Shown here: positions 54,995-63,973 of the stretch, piece by piece
How the letters are laid out: every line of letters starts with the position of its first letter
Position numbering within the stretch: position 1 is the stretch's first letter
Origin: a candidate division TM6 bacterium GW2011_GWF2_32_72
GTDB taxonomy: Bacteria > Babelota > Babeliae > Babelales > GWF2-32-72
Assembly (NCBI GenBank): GCA_000989525.1
Contig: LBON01000003.1
Span: 105,033-169,032, forward strand
Direction: 5' to 3'
DNA length: 64,000 bases
The notes under the pieces: model-generated
Databases searched by the model: none
Told to the model about the DNA's origin: nothing
The model's input: only the letters and a program-made list of their open reading frames with translations
Program-made: the position numbers and the translations under genes

Positions 54995-56001
54995 AATAAC
55001 CACTCAATCAAAAAACAAACAAAACTAACCATAACAAACCAAGGATATTGTTCCTGCAATTTTTTAACTTTTTTATTTTCAAAACGTTCTTTTTCAAATT
55101 TAGAAACTCCTTTTACAATTTTACTCAAATCAGAATCATTTTGAATTGCCCGAATATAAATTCCTCCAGAATCTTTTGCTAGATTACTCAAGATTCCTTC
55201 ATTTAATCTGGAAATAACCACTCGTCCGTTTGAATCTTGCTCGTTACCAACCTGATTACCCTCCTTATCTAGGATAGGCACAGGAGCACCTTCTGGAGTC
55301 CCAACGCCAACTGCAAAAATGGTCATTCCTTGATCTATAGCTTCTTGTTTTACACCACGCAAATTACTTGAAAAATCTTCACCATCCGTAAATAGTACAA
55401 GTAATTTATTTTTTCTTTCATTCGAAGATTTTTTAAAAGCCTCTAAAGCTTTTTTTATTGCCGCGTCTAAAGCGGTTGTACCAGAAGAAATTGTTTCTGC
55501 ATCAATTTGATCTAAATACATAAAAAAGGAAGAATAATCTGTAGTTAAAGGACACTGAATAAAAGTTGAACCCGAAAATAAAATTAAACCAACACGTTCT
55601 GCTGAAAGCATTTCTAACAATCTTTTAATTTTCTGTTTTGCAAATTCAAGCCTATCGGGCTTTAAATCCTTAGCAAGCATACTACGTGAAACATCTAATG
55701 CGATAAATAAGTCTCTCCCTTCTTGCTCAACATTCTCTTCGTTTTCACCCCATTGAGGGCTTAATAAAGCAACAAACAAAAAAATAAAACCCACCAAATT
55801 AAAAATAAATTTAGCGAGAGCTTTAGTTTTTGAAAAACCAATTAAAAACTTCTTAAAATTTTTAGGTGCACATAAAAGATGCGCAATTGTTTTACGTTTA
55901 CGATAACCAAATAATAAAATTATAAAAATTAAAAATAAAATCGGTGAAAAAATTAAATTATTAGCCGATCCCCAATTTATTTTTTGTAAAAATTTAATCA
56001 T
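54991..56001 (-). CDS. batB: BatB-like VWA-domain membrane protein
   Basis: A 337-residue protein with two N-terminal transmembrane helices (ILFLIFIILLFGY; IFNLVGFIFLFVALLSP). A von Willebrand factor A domain follows with an intact MIDAS: DVSRSMLAKDLKPDR, then TTALDAAIKKAL and FTDGEDFSSN. A last helix at the C-terminus (WFVMVSFVCFLIEWLL) anchors the other end. The layout equals BatB. The start at 56001 gives a 4-nt ATGA overlap with the batA stop and is preferred to 56013. Confidence 0.92.
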   Translation of the reverse strand: MIKFLQKINWGSANNLIFSPILFLIFIILLFGYRKRKTIAHLLCAPKNFKKFLIGFSKTKALAKFIFNLVGFIFLFVALLSPQWGENEENVEQEGRDLFIALDVSRSMLAKDLKPDRLEFAKQKIKRLLEMLSAERVGLILFSGSTFIQCPLTTDYSSFFMYLDQIDAETISSGTTALDAAIKKALEAFKKSSNERKNKLLVLFTDGEDFSSNLRGVKQEAIDQGMTIFAVGVGTPEGAPVPILDKEGNQVGNEQDSNGRVVISRLNEGILSNLAKDSGGIYIRAIQNDSDLSKIVKGVSKFEKERFENKKVKKLQEQYPWFVMVSFVCFLIEWLL

Positions 56002-56990
56002 AACGAAAACCATAAAAATGAATAAAAAATAAATTCAACAAACAACAAGACTAAAACCAACCACAAAAATGGCATAAAAATATCTTGATAATTAGTAAAT
56101 ACATTCGCTTCTATTTTTGTTTTTTCTAATTTATCAATCGTATCATAAATCATTCTCATATCCTGCGGTTTTTTTGCTTCAAAAAACTTACCGCCTGTTT
56201 CTTTTGCTATTTTTCTAAGCAAATCCATATTTACAGGAGCCGATGCCCTGGTTGCACCATAAAAAGGATGTTCAACCAACCCGCCTTCTTCTCCACCGAT
56301 ACCAACAGTATAAATTTTAATCCCTAATTTTTTTGCGATATCTATGGCAAATTTTATATCTAAATCTTCTTCAGAAGGTTCACCATCGGTTAATAAAATC
56401 ATAACCTTGTTTTTTGATTTCGAATGTTTCAATCTATTCGCTGCAGTAATAATTGCAGTAGAAATTACAGTACCCCTTGGATCAACCACACCTATTTCTA
56501 ACTCTTTTATAACATCAGTTAAAACATTTTTATCAAGCGTTAATGGACACCTAGAAACAGCCTCTCTTCCAAAAATAACTAATCCCAGTTGATCATTTTC
56601 TCTTTTATTAATAAATCTTAAGGCTTCTTCTTTGGCCACCTGCACACGAGGTCGCCTATCTTTTACATCATCAAATAATTCCATACTTCCAGAAAGATCT
56701 AACACCAAAAAAATATCTATGCCTTCAACATTAATCTTAGAAGTAACATCCACAAGTTGTGGGCGCGCAATCAAAAAAGCCAATAAAAAAAAACTCAAAA
56801 CTCGCATGAACCATAAAATAAAGTTTTTCCAATACCTTTTACCAAAACCTTGTTTGCTTAAATAACCCGCCAGCGAATATTTATACGTGACTGGTTTTCT
56901 AAACCAAAACCTATAAAACACCATTATAAATAAAAGAGGAATAGAAAAATAAAAAGTTTTTGGATATGCAAATCTAAATAAATCAAACAC
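55998..56990 (-). CDS. batA: BatA-like VWA-domain membrane protein
   Basis: A 330-residue protein starting with GTG behind AAGGACTAAAGA. It has N-terminal membrane helices (FYFSIPLLFIMVFYRFWF; FILWFMRVLSFFLLAFLIARPQLVD). A VWA domain follows with MIDAS residues DLSGSMELFDD, RGTVISTAIITAANRL and LTDGEPSEED, then a C-terminal helix. It overlaps plsC by 8 nt and batB by 4 nt, so the whole run is tightly coupled. The MoxR ATPase and DUF58 protein that normally head Bat operons are not present within the window. Confidence 0.92.
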   Translation of the reverse strand: MFDLFRFAYPKTFYFSIPLLFIMVFYRFWFRKPVTYKYSLAGYLSKQGFGKRYWKNFILWFMRVLSFFLLAFLIARPQLVDVTSKINVEGIDIFLVLDLSGSMELFDDVKDRRPRVQVAKEEALRFINKRENDQLGLVIFGREAVSRCPLTLDKNVLTDVIKELEIGVVDPRGTVISTAIITAANRLKHSKSKNKVMILLTDGEPSEEDLDIKFAIDIAKKLGIKIYTVGIGGEEGGLVEHPFYGATRASAPVNMDLLRKIAKETGGKFFEAKKPQDMRMIYDTIDKLEKTKIEANVFTNYQDIFMPFLWLVLVLLFVEFIFYSFLWFSL

Positions 56991-57729
56991 TCTTTAGTCC
57001 TTGTGCAAATGTTTTTTCATACCAAGCTTGAACTCGTTCTGTAAATTCCTTTGGGGATTCTTCTTGTCCACAAATAAATGGCTCACCAACTAAAACTTTA
57101 ACGGGAGAATATTTTATCCAAATTCCAAAAGGTTCCAAAACTTTTTCAACGCCCCAAATTACAACAGGAATAACGGGACGATTTGTTTCTTTAGCTATTC
57201 GTGCAAAACCAGAAAAAAATTTATGAATTTCATTATCGGCATATCGACCGCCTTCTGGAAAAATAATAAGATGTCTACTTTCATTCGCAAATCGACGTTG
57301 TGCTTCATGCAAAGCTTCAATAGCCTTCCTTGGAGAAGACATATCAACAGGAATACCCATGCGCCTAAACACAAACCCAATCAACGGCAAATCCGAAAAT
57401 CTATTTGTATATAACCAAATATGCGGAAATCCATTTAATAATTTTCCAACTAATGGGATATCCAATGAAGATTGATGATTAGCTATAATTATAGAAGGAT
57501 CATCCGTTATATTTTTTCGACCCTCAAATTTTACCGGAACCATAACCAGCTTAATCACCGCATGATAAAAAAACTTGGTAAAAATATTAAAAAACAACCT
57601 GTTGTCAAAACGCCATTTTTCAGGCAAACAAGCAATAATAAAAGCTGGAATAAAAAAAATTATCCCAACAATCAAAAATCCCAGATAAGCAAAAACTCTT
57701 TTAATTCTCCACCAAATCTTACAACGCAT
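56983..57729 (-). CDS. plsC: 1-acyl-sn-glycerol-3-phosphate acyltransferase
   Basis: Makes phosphatidic acid from lysophosphatidic acid at the inner membrane. An N-terminal hydrophobic segment (FAYLGFLIVGIIFFIPAFIIA) is followed by the catalytic HX4D motif in IIANHQSSLDIPLVG, the substrate-binding IIFPEGGRYADNEIH, and RPVIPVVIWG. The 248-residue length is normal. It overlaps batA by 8 nt and follows the membrane-paralogue cluster after 75 nt, which links phospholipid synthesis to this envelope gene run. Confidence 0.95.
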   Translation of the reverse strand: MRCKIWWRIKRVFAYLGFLIVGIIFFIPAFIIACLPEKWRFDNRLFFNIFTKFFYHAVIKLVMVPVKFEGRKNITDDPSIIIANHQSSLDIPLVGKLLNGFPHIWLYTNRFSDLPLIGFVFRRMGIPVDMSSPRKAIEALHEAQRRFANESRHLIIFPEGGRYADNEIHKFFSGFARIAKETNRPVIPVVIWGVEKVLEPFGIWIKYSPVKVLVGEPFICGQEESPKEFTERVQAWYEKTFAQGLKSV

Positions 57730-57804
57730 AATTCGTCCTTATATATAAAAAATCAATAATTAATTATTTTACAACGTAAGATTCTGAAAATAAAGATCTT
57801 AAAT

Positions 57805-58626
57805 CTAACGTTTTTTAATAACCTGCAATCTATAAAGAGTTATGCCTGATGATAATAAAATTACACTAGTAAGCATTGATAAGAAAAGATCAAAGAACAT
57901 ATCTATTTTAAAATCTTCAATAGTAAAACCTGTAAATTTTTCCCGCATGACCAACATAAGGTTTTCACTTGTAAGAATCTCTTGAGCGCTAATCACCTTA
58001 TTTGTGACAGAATCAATCAATACTTTTTCAAATAACATATTAATCATAAGCTCATATATATACATCGCGAGAGAAAGACAAATATATAAAATACCCAAAG
58101 TCATAAATCCAACCAAAATTATTAAAGGAAGCCACGCAAAGAATTTAACCAAACCTTTTTTTAAACCTGAAAATAAATTATAAATTTTTTCTTCATCAAA
58201 AAAAGAAAGAATTAAATAAAAAAATAATGAAAAAGAAACAGAAGCAAAAATTAATAATACAGCAAGTAAAATAGCTCCAATTTCACCACGCAGATCTGGT
58301 AAAAATAAAGACAACACAACTAAAATAAATGCTATGCACAAAGCACAAAGCAAAGAATATAATTCATAGTCCCAAATTTTTTTCTTAAATCCTCTGTAAG
58401 CTATAATGTGAATCAAAGGTAATGTAGAAATCTGAACAAATAAAACCAAATAAAAAAATTCAAACCAACTAAGCGCCAAAATAATTAATATCGACCACCA
58501 AAAATATTTAATACCATACCAAATCACATACCCCATATTTGCAAAAAACTCTGCCCAAAATTCTTTAATTTTACTCCATTGATATAAATACTGTATGGAT
58601 TCTTTCCATGATTGCAAAACTGTCAT
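57805..58626 (-). CDS. Polytopic membrane protein, tandem paralogue D
   Basis: A 273-residue protein with about six hydrophobic helices. Its first 30 residues (VLQSWKESIQYLYQWSKIKE then FWAEFF) are nearly identical to those of the next gene and very similar to the one at 59399. This conserved amphipathic N-terminus, followed by IWYGIKYFWW, defines the family; the later parts have diverged strongly. A soluble loop of about 60 residues lies between the last two helices (VTNKVISAQEILTSENLML). No known family is recognised. It is the last of the four copies and precedes plsC by 75 nt. Confidence 0.8.
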   Translation of the reverse strand: MTVLQSWKESIQYLYQWSKIKEFWAEFFANMGYVIWYGIKYFWWSILIILALSWFEFFYLVLFVQISTLPLIHIIAYRGFKKKIWDYELYSLLCALCIAFILVVLSLFLPDLRGEIGAILLAVLLIFASVSFSLFFYLILSFFDEEKIYNLFSGLKKGLVKFFAWLPLIILVGFMTLGILYICLSLAMYIYELMINMLFEKVLIDSVTNKVISAQEILTSENLMLVMREKFTGFTIEDFKIDMFFDLFLSMLTSVILLSSGITLYRLQVIKKR

Positions 58627-58664
58627 TATTTACTTCCTTATTTAAAGTGAATTAAAAATATTTT

Positions 58665-59342
58665 TTATTTTTTAAGAACAATTTGAAGACGATAAAAAGT
58701 TATACAATATACCGATAAGACAATAGGATAAGTTGATGCAAAAGCATATAAACCAACGAAACCCAAACCCATACCCGAATCTGGCATAAACACCAATAAA
58801 CAAATAATACTGATAAGAATTGAAAAAACTGTTGAGAAAAAAATAACCATAAGGCTATAAGGAAACAATATAACAAATTTTTTTAAAAATTCTTTAAACT
58901 GAAAAAAATGTAAATCACACCATAAAAACAAAAACAACAATATAATTGGTAAAAAAAATATCACCGCCATATAGTAGCCGTCTCCAGAACCATAGATCTT
59001 AAAAAAAGAAGAAACATATTCTAAGCAAAAAAAACCAATCACTATTTTTAAAAAATTAAAAAATTGATTTTTAATATTCCAGTTCCAAGATCTATGTATT
59101 ACCACATCACTAATTAAAAAAAACAAATAAAATAGAATAAAACTTTGCAACCATAATCTAATTTCACTTAAGCCAGAACCTATAGCATGAGATCCAAAAA
59201 AATACCAAGCCAGTAGTAACCACCACCAACCATAAAAAACAACCTTCCTCAAATTCATAAAAAATTCTGCCCAGAATTCTTTAATTTTACTCCATTGATA
59301 TAAATACTGTATGGACTCTTTCCACGATTGTAATATTGTCAT
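58665..59342 (-). CDS. Polytopic membrane protein, tandem paralogue C
   Basis: A 225-residue protein with about six hydrophobic helices. The first 30 residues match those of paralogue D almost exactly, and the DNA over about 90 nt is also nearly identical (58537-58626 against 59253-59342), which suggests a recent duplication or gene conversion of just this part. It lacks the long loop found in paralogues B and D near the C-terminus. The end is IVLKK, similar to VIKKR and VSKKK of its relatives. Function unknown. Confidence 0.8.
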   Translation of the reverse strand: MTILQSWKESIQYLYQWSKIKEFWAEFFMNLRKVVFYGWWWLLLAWYFFGSHAIGSGLSEIRLWLQSFILFYLFFLISDVVIHRSWNWNIKNQFFNFLKIVIGFFCLEYVSSFFKIYGSGDGYYMAVIFFLPIILLFLFLWCDLHFFQFKEFLKKFVILFPYSLMVIFFSTVFSILISIICLLVFMPDSGMGLGFVGLYAFASTYPIVLSVYCITFYRLQIVLKK

Positions 59343-59363
59343 TATTCATTTCCCTCTTAAAAC

Positions 59364-59393
59364 ATGGTGACCTTTGATATCAAAGGTCACCAT
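59364..59393. repeat. 30-bp perfect palindrome between membrane paralogues
   Basis: ATGGTGACCTTTGAT is followed directly by its exact reverse complement, with centre GATATC. It lies between the stop of paralogue B (59399) and the start of paralogue C (59342). As RNA it would form a 13-bp hairpin with a four-base loop. On the minus strand GTTTTAAG follows, a poor T-run, so it is either a weak terminator/processing site or a dimeric protein-binding site. Confidence 0.8.
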
Positions 59394-59398
59394 AAAAT

Positions 59399-60328
59399 CT
59401 ATTTCTTTTTAGATACCTGTATGCGATACGCAGTTGCAACAAAACACACAAAAATTATCGCAAACGCTAAGGTTATTAATGTCACAACCCAATAAACCAT
59501 ACTCAAAAATTTAGGGTTAATTAAAACTCCTTCAGCTGCTTTTTGAGCTTTGTCTGCGGTAGACACAACTTTTTCTAGTAATGAAAATGGATTTGATAAT
59601 AATTCAGTAGAAGTTTTTACCAAATTTTGAGGCTCTAAATTATTACCAACCTTAAATGGATTAATTCCTGCAAAAACAATTCCTGTTGCAAAATCAATTA
59701 TTCTTTGTTTTATAAGTTCCATTAATTCAGATGAAAAAACTACACCCAAAATAGGTAAACCCGTTAAAACAACCGCAAATAGCGCATAAATCGGAAGACC
59801 CTTAAAAAAAACCATCAAACCATTAAAAAGACCTTTTAGAACATTTAAGGCGGATTCTTCATCAAAATAAGACAAAACACAAATTTGTAAAAGTTGTATA
59901 AATAGACCAACTAATACAGAAATTAAAACTATCATTATTTTTTTTGTAAAATCTAAGCCTTCAGTTGAATTCAATGGATTTATTCCACTCAACAAAGCAA
60001 AAATTATATAACGTATTAAAATAGCCAAAACAAACAATAAAACACCACAAACAACAGTTGAAATAAAATAAGCTATAATTGTTTTTTTTATCGCTCTATT
60101 CGCAACAATACTCATTAATGGAAAAATAAATAAGGCCAACCAATTGCCATATGGTATGTTGAAATTTACAACAATCAAAAATAAAATAACTAACCACCAA
60201 AAGTATTTCACGCCATACCAAATCGCAAATCCAATTGTTGCAAAGAATTCAGACCAAAATTCTTTAATTTTATTCCATTGATAAATATATTGCACGGACT
60301 CTGTCCATGATTGTAATATTGTCACCAT
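59399..60328 (-). CDS. Polytopic membrane protein, tandem paralogue B
   Basis: A 309-residue protein with about six hydrophobic helices. The N-terminal signature ILQSWTESVQYIYQWNKIKE and the following IWYGVKYFWW match paralogues C and D. A non-hydrophobic loop of about 75 residues lies between the fifth and last helices (GNNLEPQNLVKTSTELLSNP, then STADKAQKAAEGV). The ribosome-binding site is AAGGAGTAATG. It follows paralogue A and a possible small gene after about 60 nt. No known family is recognised. Confidence 0.8.
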   Translation of the reverse strand: MVTILQSWTESVQYIYQWNKIKEFWSEFFATIGFAIWYGVKYFWWLVILFLIVVNFNIPYGNWLALFIFPLMSIVANRAIKKTIIAYFISTVVCGVLLFVLAILIRYIIFALLSGINPLNSTEGLDFTKKIMIVLISVLVGLFIQLLQICVLSYFDEESALNVLKGLFNGLMVFFKGLPIYALFAVVLTGLPILGVVFSSELMELIKQRIIDFATGIVFAGINPFKVGNNLEPQNLVKTSTELLSNPFSLLEKVVSTADKAQKAAEGVLINPKFLSMVYWVVTLITLAFAIIFVCFVATAYRIQVSKKK

Positions 60329-60389
60329 TACTCCTTTTTAAAGAGGGTTAAAAATTAGAATTAATATCAAGCCGTTATTTACACATAAA

Positions 60390-60527
60390 TTAAAAACCAA
60401 TTTTAAACAAAATCGCAAACAATCTTTTTATAAAAAAATTAAAGCTATGAAAACTTGATTCTCTTTTAATTTTATCTTTTTTAAGATTACACGCGTGATA
60501 AACACGGCCATGATAAAAACAAGACAT
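60390..60527 (-). CDS. Possible small protein (45 aa) in the membrane-paralogue run
   Basis: A 45-codon frame starts at 60527, 9 nt after the stop of paralogue A, with AGGAT eight nt upstream. The product is basic with a hydrophobic C-terminal half (MSCFYHGRVYHACNLKKD; FNFFIKRLFAILFKIGF) and two Cys. Its place and ribosome-binding site suggest a coupled small membrane-associated protein. The frame is short enough to arise by chance, so the call is tentative. Confidence 0.42.
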   Translation of the reverse strand: MSCFYHGRVYHACNLKKDKIKRESSFHSFNFFIKRLFAILFKIGF

Positions 60528-60536
60528 AGCTGTATC

Positions 60537-61280
60537 CTATTTCAAATATAATTTTTGTTGTTCATAAACACGCTTAGTGTAAAAAGTCACAGCAAAGCTG
60601 ATAAAAACTAAAAGTATAAATATTTCAATTAATTGATAAAAAACTTCCCAAAATATTCCGTCTAAACGGAAATATGCAGCAATCAAATCTAAAATATATT
60701 TAATAAAAAACCACAAGGAAGTCATAATCATTATTATTGGTAAATTGTAAAGAAACATCTTTAGGCCTCTATACAAACAAATAAAGAAATCTTTTAATGC
60801 CCCAGCTGAATCTAAAAAAAAGAAAATTACTAAAAACCAAAAAACAATAAAAAAACTTACCCATTGAGGAACAACCCCCATACCATAAGCTTCCAACAAA
60901 TTTGCTAAACCTAACACGCCAAAAATCACAACCAAAAATATAAAAAACTGGCGCCAATAAAGCCGTAAATAGACAGTATCTTTCTTTTTAACCGAAGGTC
61001 TTGCAACCAAAAAAATGCCAAACATCGCCAAATTAAGAAAAAATAAAGCCGCAAAAACAATAAAAAGATAAATAATTGAATAAATTAAGCTTAATTCTGA
61101 AAAAGATGTCGTATAAGAAGCGTATTGCAGTAAAATCCCAGCCACAAGAATCCACCCAAAATATTTAAGCCAAAACAACATGGTAGACCAAGCGGTCTTC
61201 AAGGAACTAAAAAAATAGATTTTAAAGGCTGTTGACTGGAAAATTCTTAAAGAATCACCCCATGCCTGTAAGATGTTCAT
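60537..61280 (-). CDS. Polytopic membrane protein, tandem paralogue A (most divergent)
   Basis: A 247-residue protein with about six hydrophobic helices. The start ILQAWGDSLRIFQSTAFKIYFF keeps the ILQ-x-W-x-x-S pattern of the other three copies and is followed by MLFWLKYFGWILV in the place of IWYGxKYFWW. It appears to be the first gene of the run that continues through plsC and the bat genes. The ribosome-binding site is AAGGATTTCGGGG. Function unknown; the position suggests envelope biogenesis. Confidence 0.8.
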   Translation of the reverse strand: MNILQAWGDSLRIFQSTAFKIYFFSSLKTAWSTMLFWLKYFGWILVAGILLQYASYTTSFSELSLIYSIIYLFIVFAALFFLNLAMFGIFLVARPSVKKKDTVYLRLYWRQFFIFLVVIFGVLGLANLLEAYGMGVVPQWVSFFIVFWFLVIFFFLDSAGALKDFFICLYRGLKMFLYNLPIIMIMTSLWFFIKYILDLIAAYFRLDGIFWEVFYQLIEIFILLVFISFAVTFYTKRVYEQQKLYLK

Positions 61281-61380
61281 CCCCGAAATCCTTCTTTATT
61301 TAAAGGTTTTTTAAGTAAATTAATTCATACAGCTAGAAGGCTACTAATTTGCTTATAAAAAAACAATATTTCAAAACAAA

Positions 61381-61410
61381 TTGACAAATAGAAATAATTT
61401 AAACTATTAT
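61381..61410 (+). promoter_or_regulatory. Promoter of topA
   Basis: A consensus -35 TTGACA and a -10 TATTAT are 18 nt apart in the divergent region between the membrane paralogues and topA. The leader would be about 125 nt long. Confidence 0.65.
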
Positions 61411-61541
61411 CATTAATATAAAGCTTAACTTTTTTACACCTTGGCCTGACAATACATGAAAACAGTTTTTGACATGTGAGAAATTAGTATTTAGTTTATT
61501 AATTCCTTAAGTAAATGAGGACTTATCAACATAAAGGCATT

Positions 61542-63797
61542 ATGAAGAAATTATTAATTGTAGAATCTCCCGCAAAAATCAAAACGATTAAAAAGTTCCT
61601 AGGCGACGATTTTAGGATCATTTCGACCATGGGTCACATCAAAGATCTACCCACCAAAAAAACTGGTGTTCAGATGGATGATAAAGGCATAAAAATCGAA
61701 TATGTAACTATAGAAAACAAAGATAATGTTATTGCGGACATTCGCAAAAATGCCAAAAATGTTGATGAAGTTTACATAGCACCGGACCCTGACCGTGAAG
61801 GTGAAATTATTGCTTGGCACGTTGAACAAGAAATTAAAGATATTATTAAAGATCCATCTAAAATTCATCGAATAACATTTAACGAAATCACCAAGCCTGC
61901 CATTTTAGATGCTATTGCCCATCCATATCATGTTGATATGAAAAAAGTTGGCGCTCAACAAGCAAGAAGAATTCTAGATAGATGGGTCGGATATGAAGTT
62001 TCGCCTGTATTATGGCAAAAAATAGCCAAAGGTCTTTCTGCAGGCCGAGTACAATCTGTTGCATTAAGATTAATTGTAGAGCGTGAAGAGGCTATAAGAA
62101 ATTTTAAACCTGAAGAATATTGGTCTGTTGAAGGGCTATTTGCCAAAGCAAAATCTGAATTAGCCGCAATGTTAACTCACATAGGCAAAGAAAAAGCAGA
62201 ATTAAAAAATAAAGAACAAACAGATACGATTGTTAAAGATATAAAAAAAGAAAGTTTTATCGTTGATTCCATAACAGACAAAACAAGAATTCAAAATCCT
62301 GTCGCCCCTTTTATGACAAGTACTTTACAACAAGCCGCATTCAACAAACTTGGCTACACTGTTAAAAAAACAATGACCATTGCCCAACAACTTTATGAAG
62401 GTGTTCCATTAGATGATCCAAACACACCAAAAGCTTTAATTACATACATGCGTACAGACTCGTTAAGACTTTCTGATACAGCAATTACACAAGCAAGAAA
62501 TTTTATTTCTTCACAATTTGGTAAAGAATATCTTCCAAGCCAGGCCAATGTTTATGTAAAAGATGGCAAAGCTCAAGATGCCCACGAAGCAATCCGTCCA
62601 ATCGATATTTCTTTAACTCCTAATGTTGTATCTCAATACTTAAAAAAAGATTTAGCAATGCTTTACGAATTAATTTGGCAAAGATCTGTAGCATGCCAAA
62701 TGACGCCCGCAAAATATGCTCAACGCCAAGTTACAATTATGGGCGGCAAATATACATTCAAAGTTACAGGGTCAACACTTATTTTTGATGGTTATCTAAA
62801 AGCATACAACTCAGAAGAAGAAGGTGACGAAGACAAGAAAAATCAATCCATAAAAATTCCTAATGATTTAAAGATAAAAGATCCCGTTGATTTGAAAAAA
62901 ATCTCACCAAAACAGCACTTTACACAACCACCACCAAGATATACTGAAGGTTCTTTAGTAAAAGAAATGGAAAAAGAAGGTATTGGACGACCAAGTACTT
63001 ATGCCACAATTTTAAGCACCATTCAAGCCAGAACATATGTTAAGCTTGATACCAAAAAACGCTTTGAACCAACCGATCTTGGTATGCAAGTCACAGACAT
63101 GTTACGCATAAACCTTCCAGAAATTATGAATGTAAAATTTACAGCTTTAATGGAAGAAGATCTTGATAAAATTGCAGAAGGCGAAATGGAACGAGATGCT
63201 TTACTGCGAGAATTTTATACAGCGTTTCAAAAAGATTTAACCAAATTTAAAGGAAGTGAAAGTCAAAAAATATCAATTCCTACAGATATACAATGTCCAC
63301 AATGTCACGAACACAATTTAGTTATTCGCAAAGGTAAAACTGGTGAATTTTTAGGCTGTCCTGGATACCCAAATTGTGACTTTTCCTCAAATTTTGAACA
63401 AACAGAAACCGGAGAAATAAAAATGATTGAACAAACGCCGCCACAATTACTAGACGAAAAGTGTCCAAAGTGTGGAGAACCGATGCGCGAAATGATGGGC
63501 AAATTTGGAAAATTCATAGCATGTTCAGGTTATCCAAAATGTAAATATATCAAGCAAAACATGGCCGGATTTAAATGCCCTGAATGTCAAAAAGGCGATA
63601 TCATCGAAAGAAAATGGAGAGGCGGTACCTTCTGGGGATGTTCTAACTATCCAAAGTGTAAATTTGCTATTTTTGATGAAATTGAAAACACACCATGTCC
63701 AAAATGCAAAAGACCTTTCTTGATCAAGAAAAAAGATAAAGAAGGTAATATTTCTATATTTTGTTCAGACATTAAAGAATGCGGATACAAGAAGTAG
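61542..63797 (+). CDS. topA: DNA topoisomerase I
   Basis: Type IA topoisomerase that relaxes negative supercoils. The TOPRIM domain starts at once (LLIVESPAKIKTIKKFLG, with the acidic triad in APDPDREGEIIAWH). LSAGRVQSVALRLIVERE follows, and the active-site Tyr is in ALITYMRTDSLRLS. EMEKEGIGRPSTYATI is also present. The C-terminus carries four Cys4 zinc modules (CPQC, CPKC, CPEC and CPKC each followed by a second Cys pair), one more than the E. coli enzyme has. I chose the ATG at 61542 because AAAGG precedes it and TopA normally starts MKKLLIVESPAK; a frame to 61515 would add nine residues. Confidence 0.97.
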   Translation: MKKLLIVESPAKIKTIKKFLGDDFRIISTMGHIKDLPTKKTGVQMDDKGIKIEYVTIENKDNVIADIRKNAKNVDEVYIAPDPDREGEIIAWHVEQEIKDIIKDPSKIHRITFNEITKPAILDAIAHPYHVDMKKVGAQQARRILDRWVGYEVSPVLWQKIAKGLSAGRVQSVALRLIVEREEAIRNFKPEEYWSVEGLFAKAKSELAAMLTHIGKEKAELKNKEQTDTIVKDIKKESFIVDSITDKTRIQNPVAPFMTSTLQQAAFNKLGYTVKKTMTIAQQLYEGVPLDDPNTPKALITYMRTDSLRLSDTAITQARNFISSQFGKEYLPSQANVYVKDGKAQDAHEAIRPIDISLTPNVVSQYLKKDLAMLYELIWQRSVACQMTPAKYAQRQVTIMGGKYTFKVTGSTLIFDGYLKAYNSEEEGDEDKKNQSIKIPNDLKIKDPVDLKKISPKQHFTQPPPRYTEGSLVKEMEKEGIGRPSTYATILSTIQARTYVKLDTKKRFEPTDLGMQVTDMLRINLPEIMNVKFTALMEEDLDKIAEGEMERDALLREFYTAFQKDLTKFKGSESQKISIPTDIQCPQCHEHNLVIRKGKTGEFLGCPGYPNCDFSSNFEQTETGEIKMIEQTPPQLLDEKCPKCGEPMREMMGKFGKFIACSGYPKCKYIKQNMAGFKCPECQKGDIIERKWRGGTFWGCSNYPKCKFAIFDEIENTPCPKCKRPFLIKKKDKEGNISIFCSDIKECGYKK

Positions 63798-63910
63798 TTT
63801 TTAATTTTAAATCTGTTATTTTTCTTTTTTTTGATTATTTAATTATTTTTAATTATTTAATTATTAATTATTGGTCATCTTAAAATTTGTATGTTTAATT
63901 ATATATGTTT

Positions 63911-63973
63911 TGCAAAGGGTGTTCTTGCAAACACCCTCTGCACTCCTGTGCACCAAGGGCAAGCCCTTTGGAA
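63911..63973. repeat. GC-richer array of three hairpins at the window end
   Basis: Within about 60 nt lie AGGGTGTT/AACACCCT (63916-63937), TGCAC/GTGCA around TCCT (63939-63952) and CCAAGGGC/GCCCTTTGG (63953-63971, one bulge). The sequence is clearly GC-richer than the AT-rich stretch before it (63798-63910, where I see nothing else). It continues to the window edge and may be part of a dispersed repeat, a structured RNA or the 3' end of a minus-strand gene. Confidence 0.5.
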
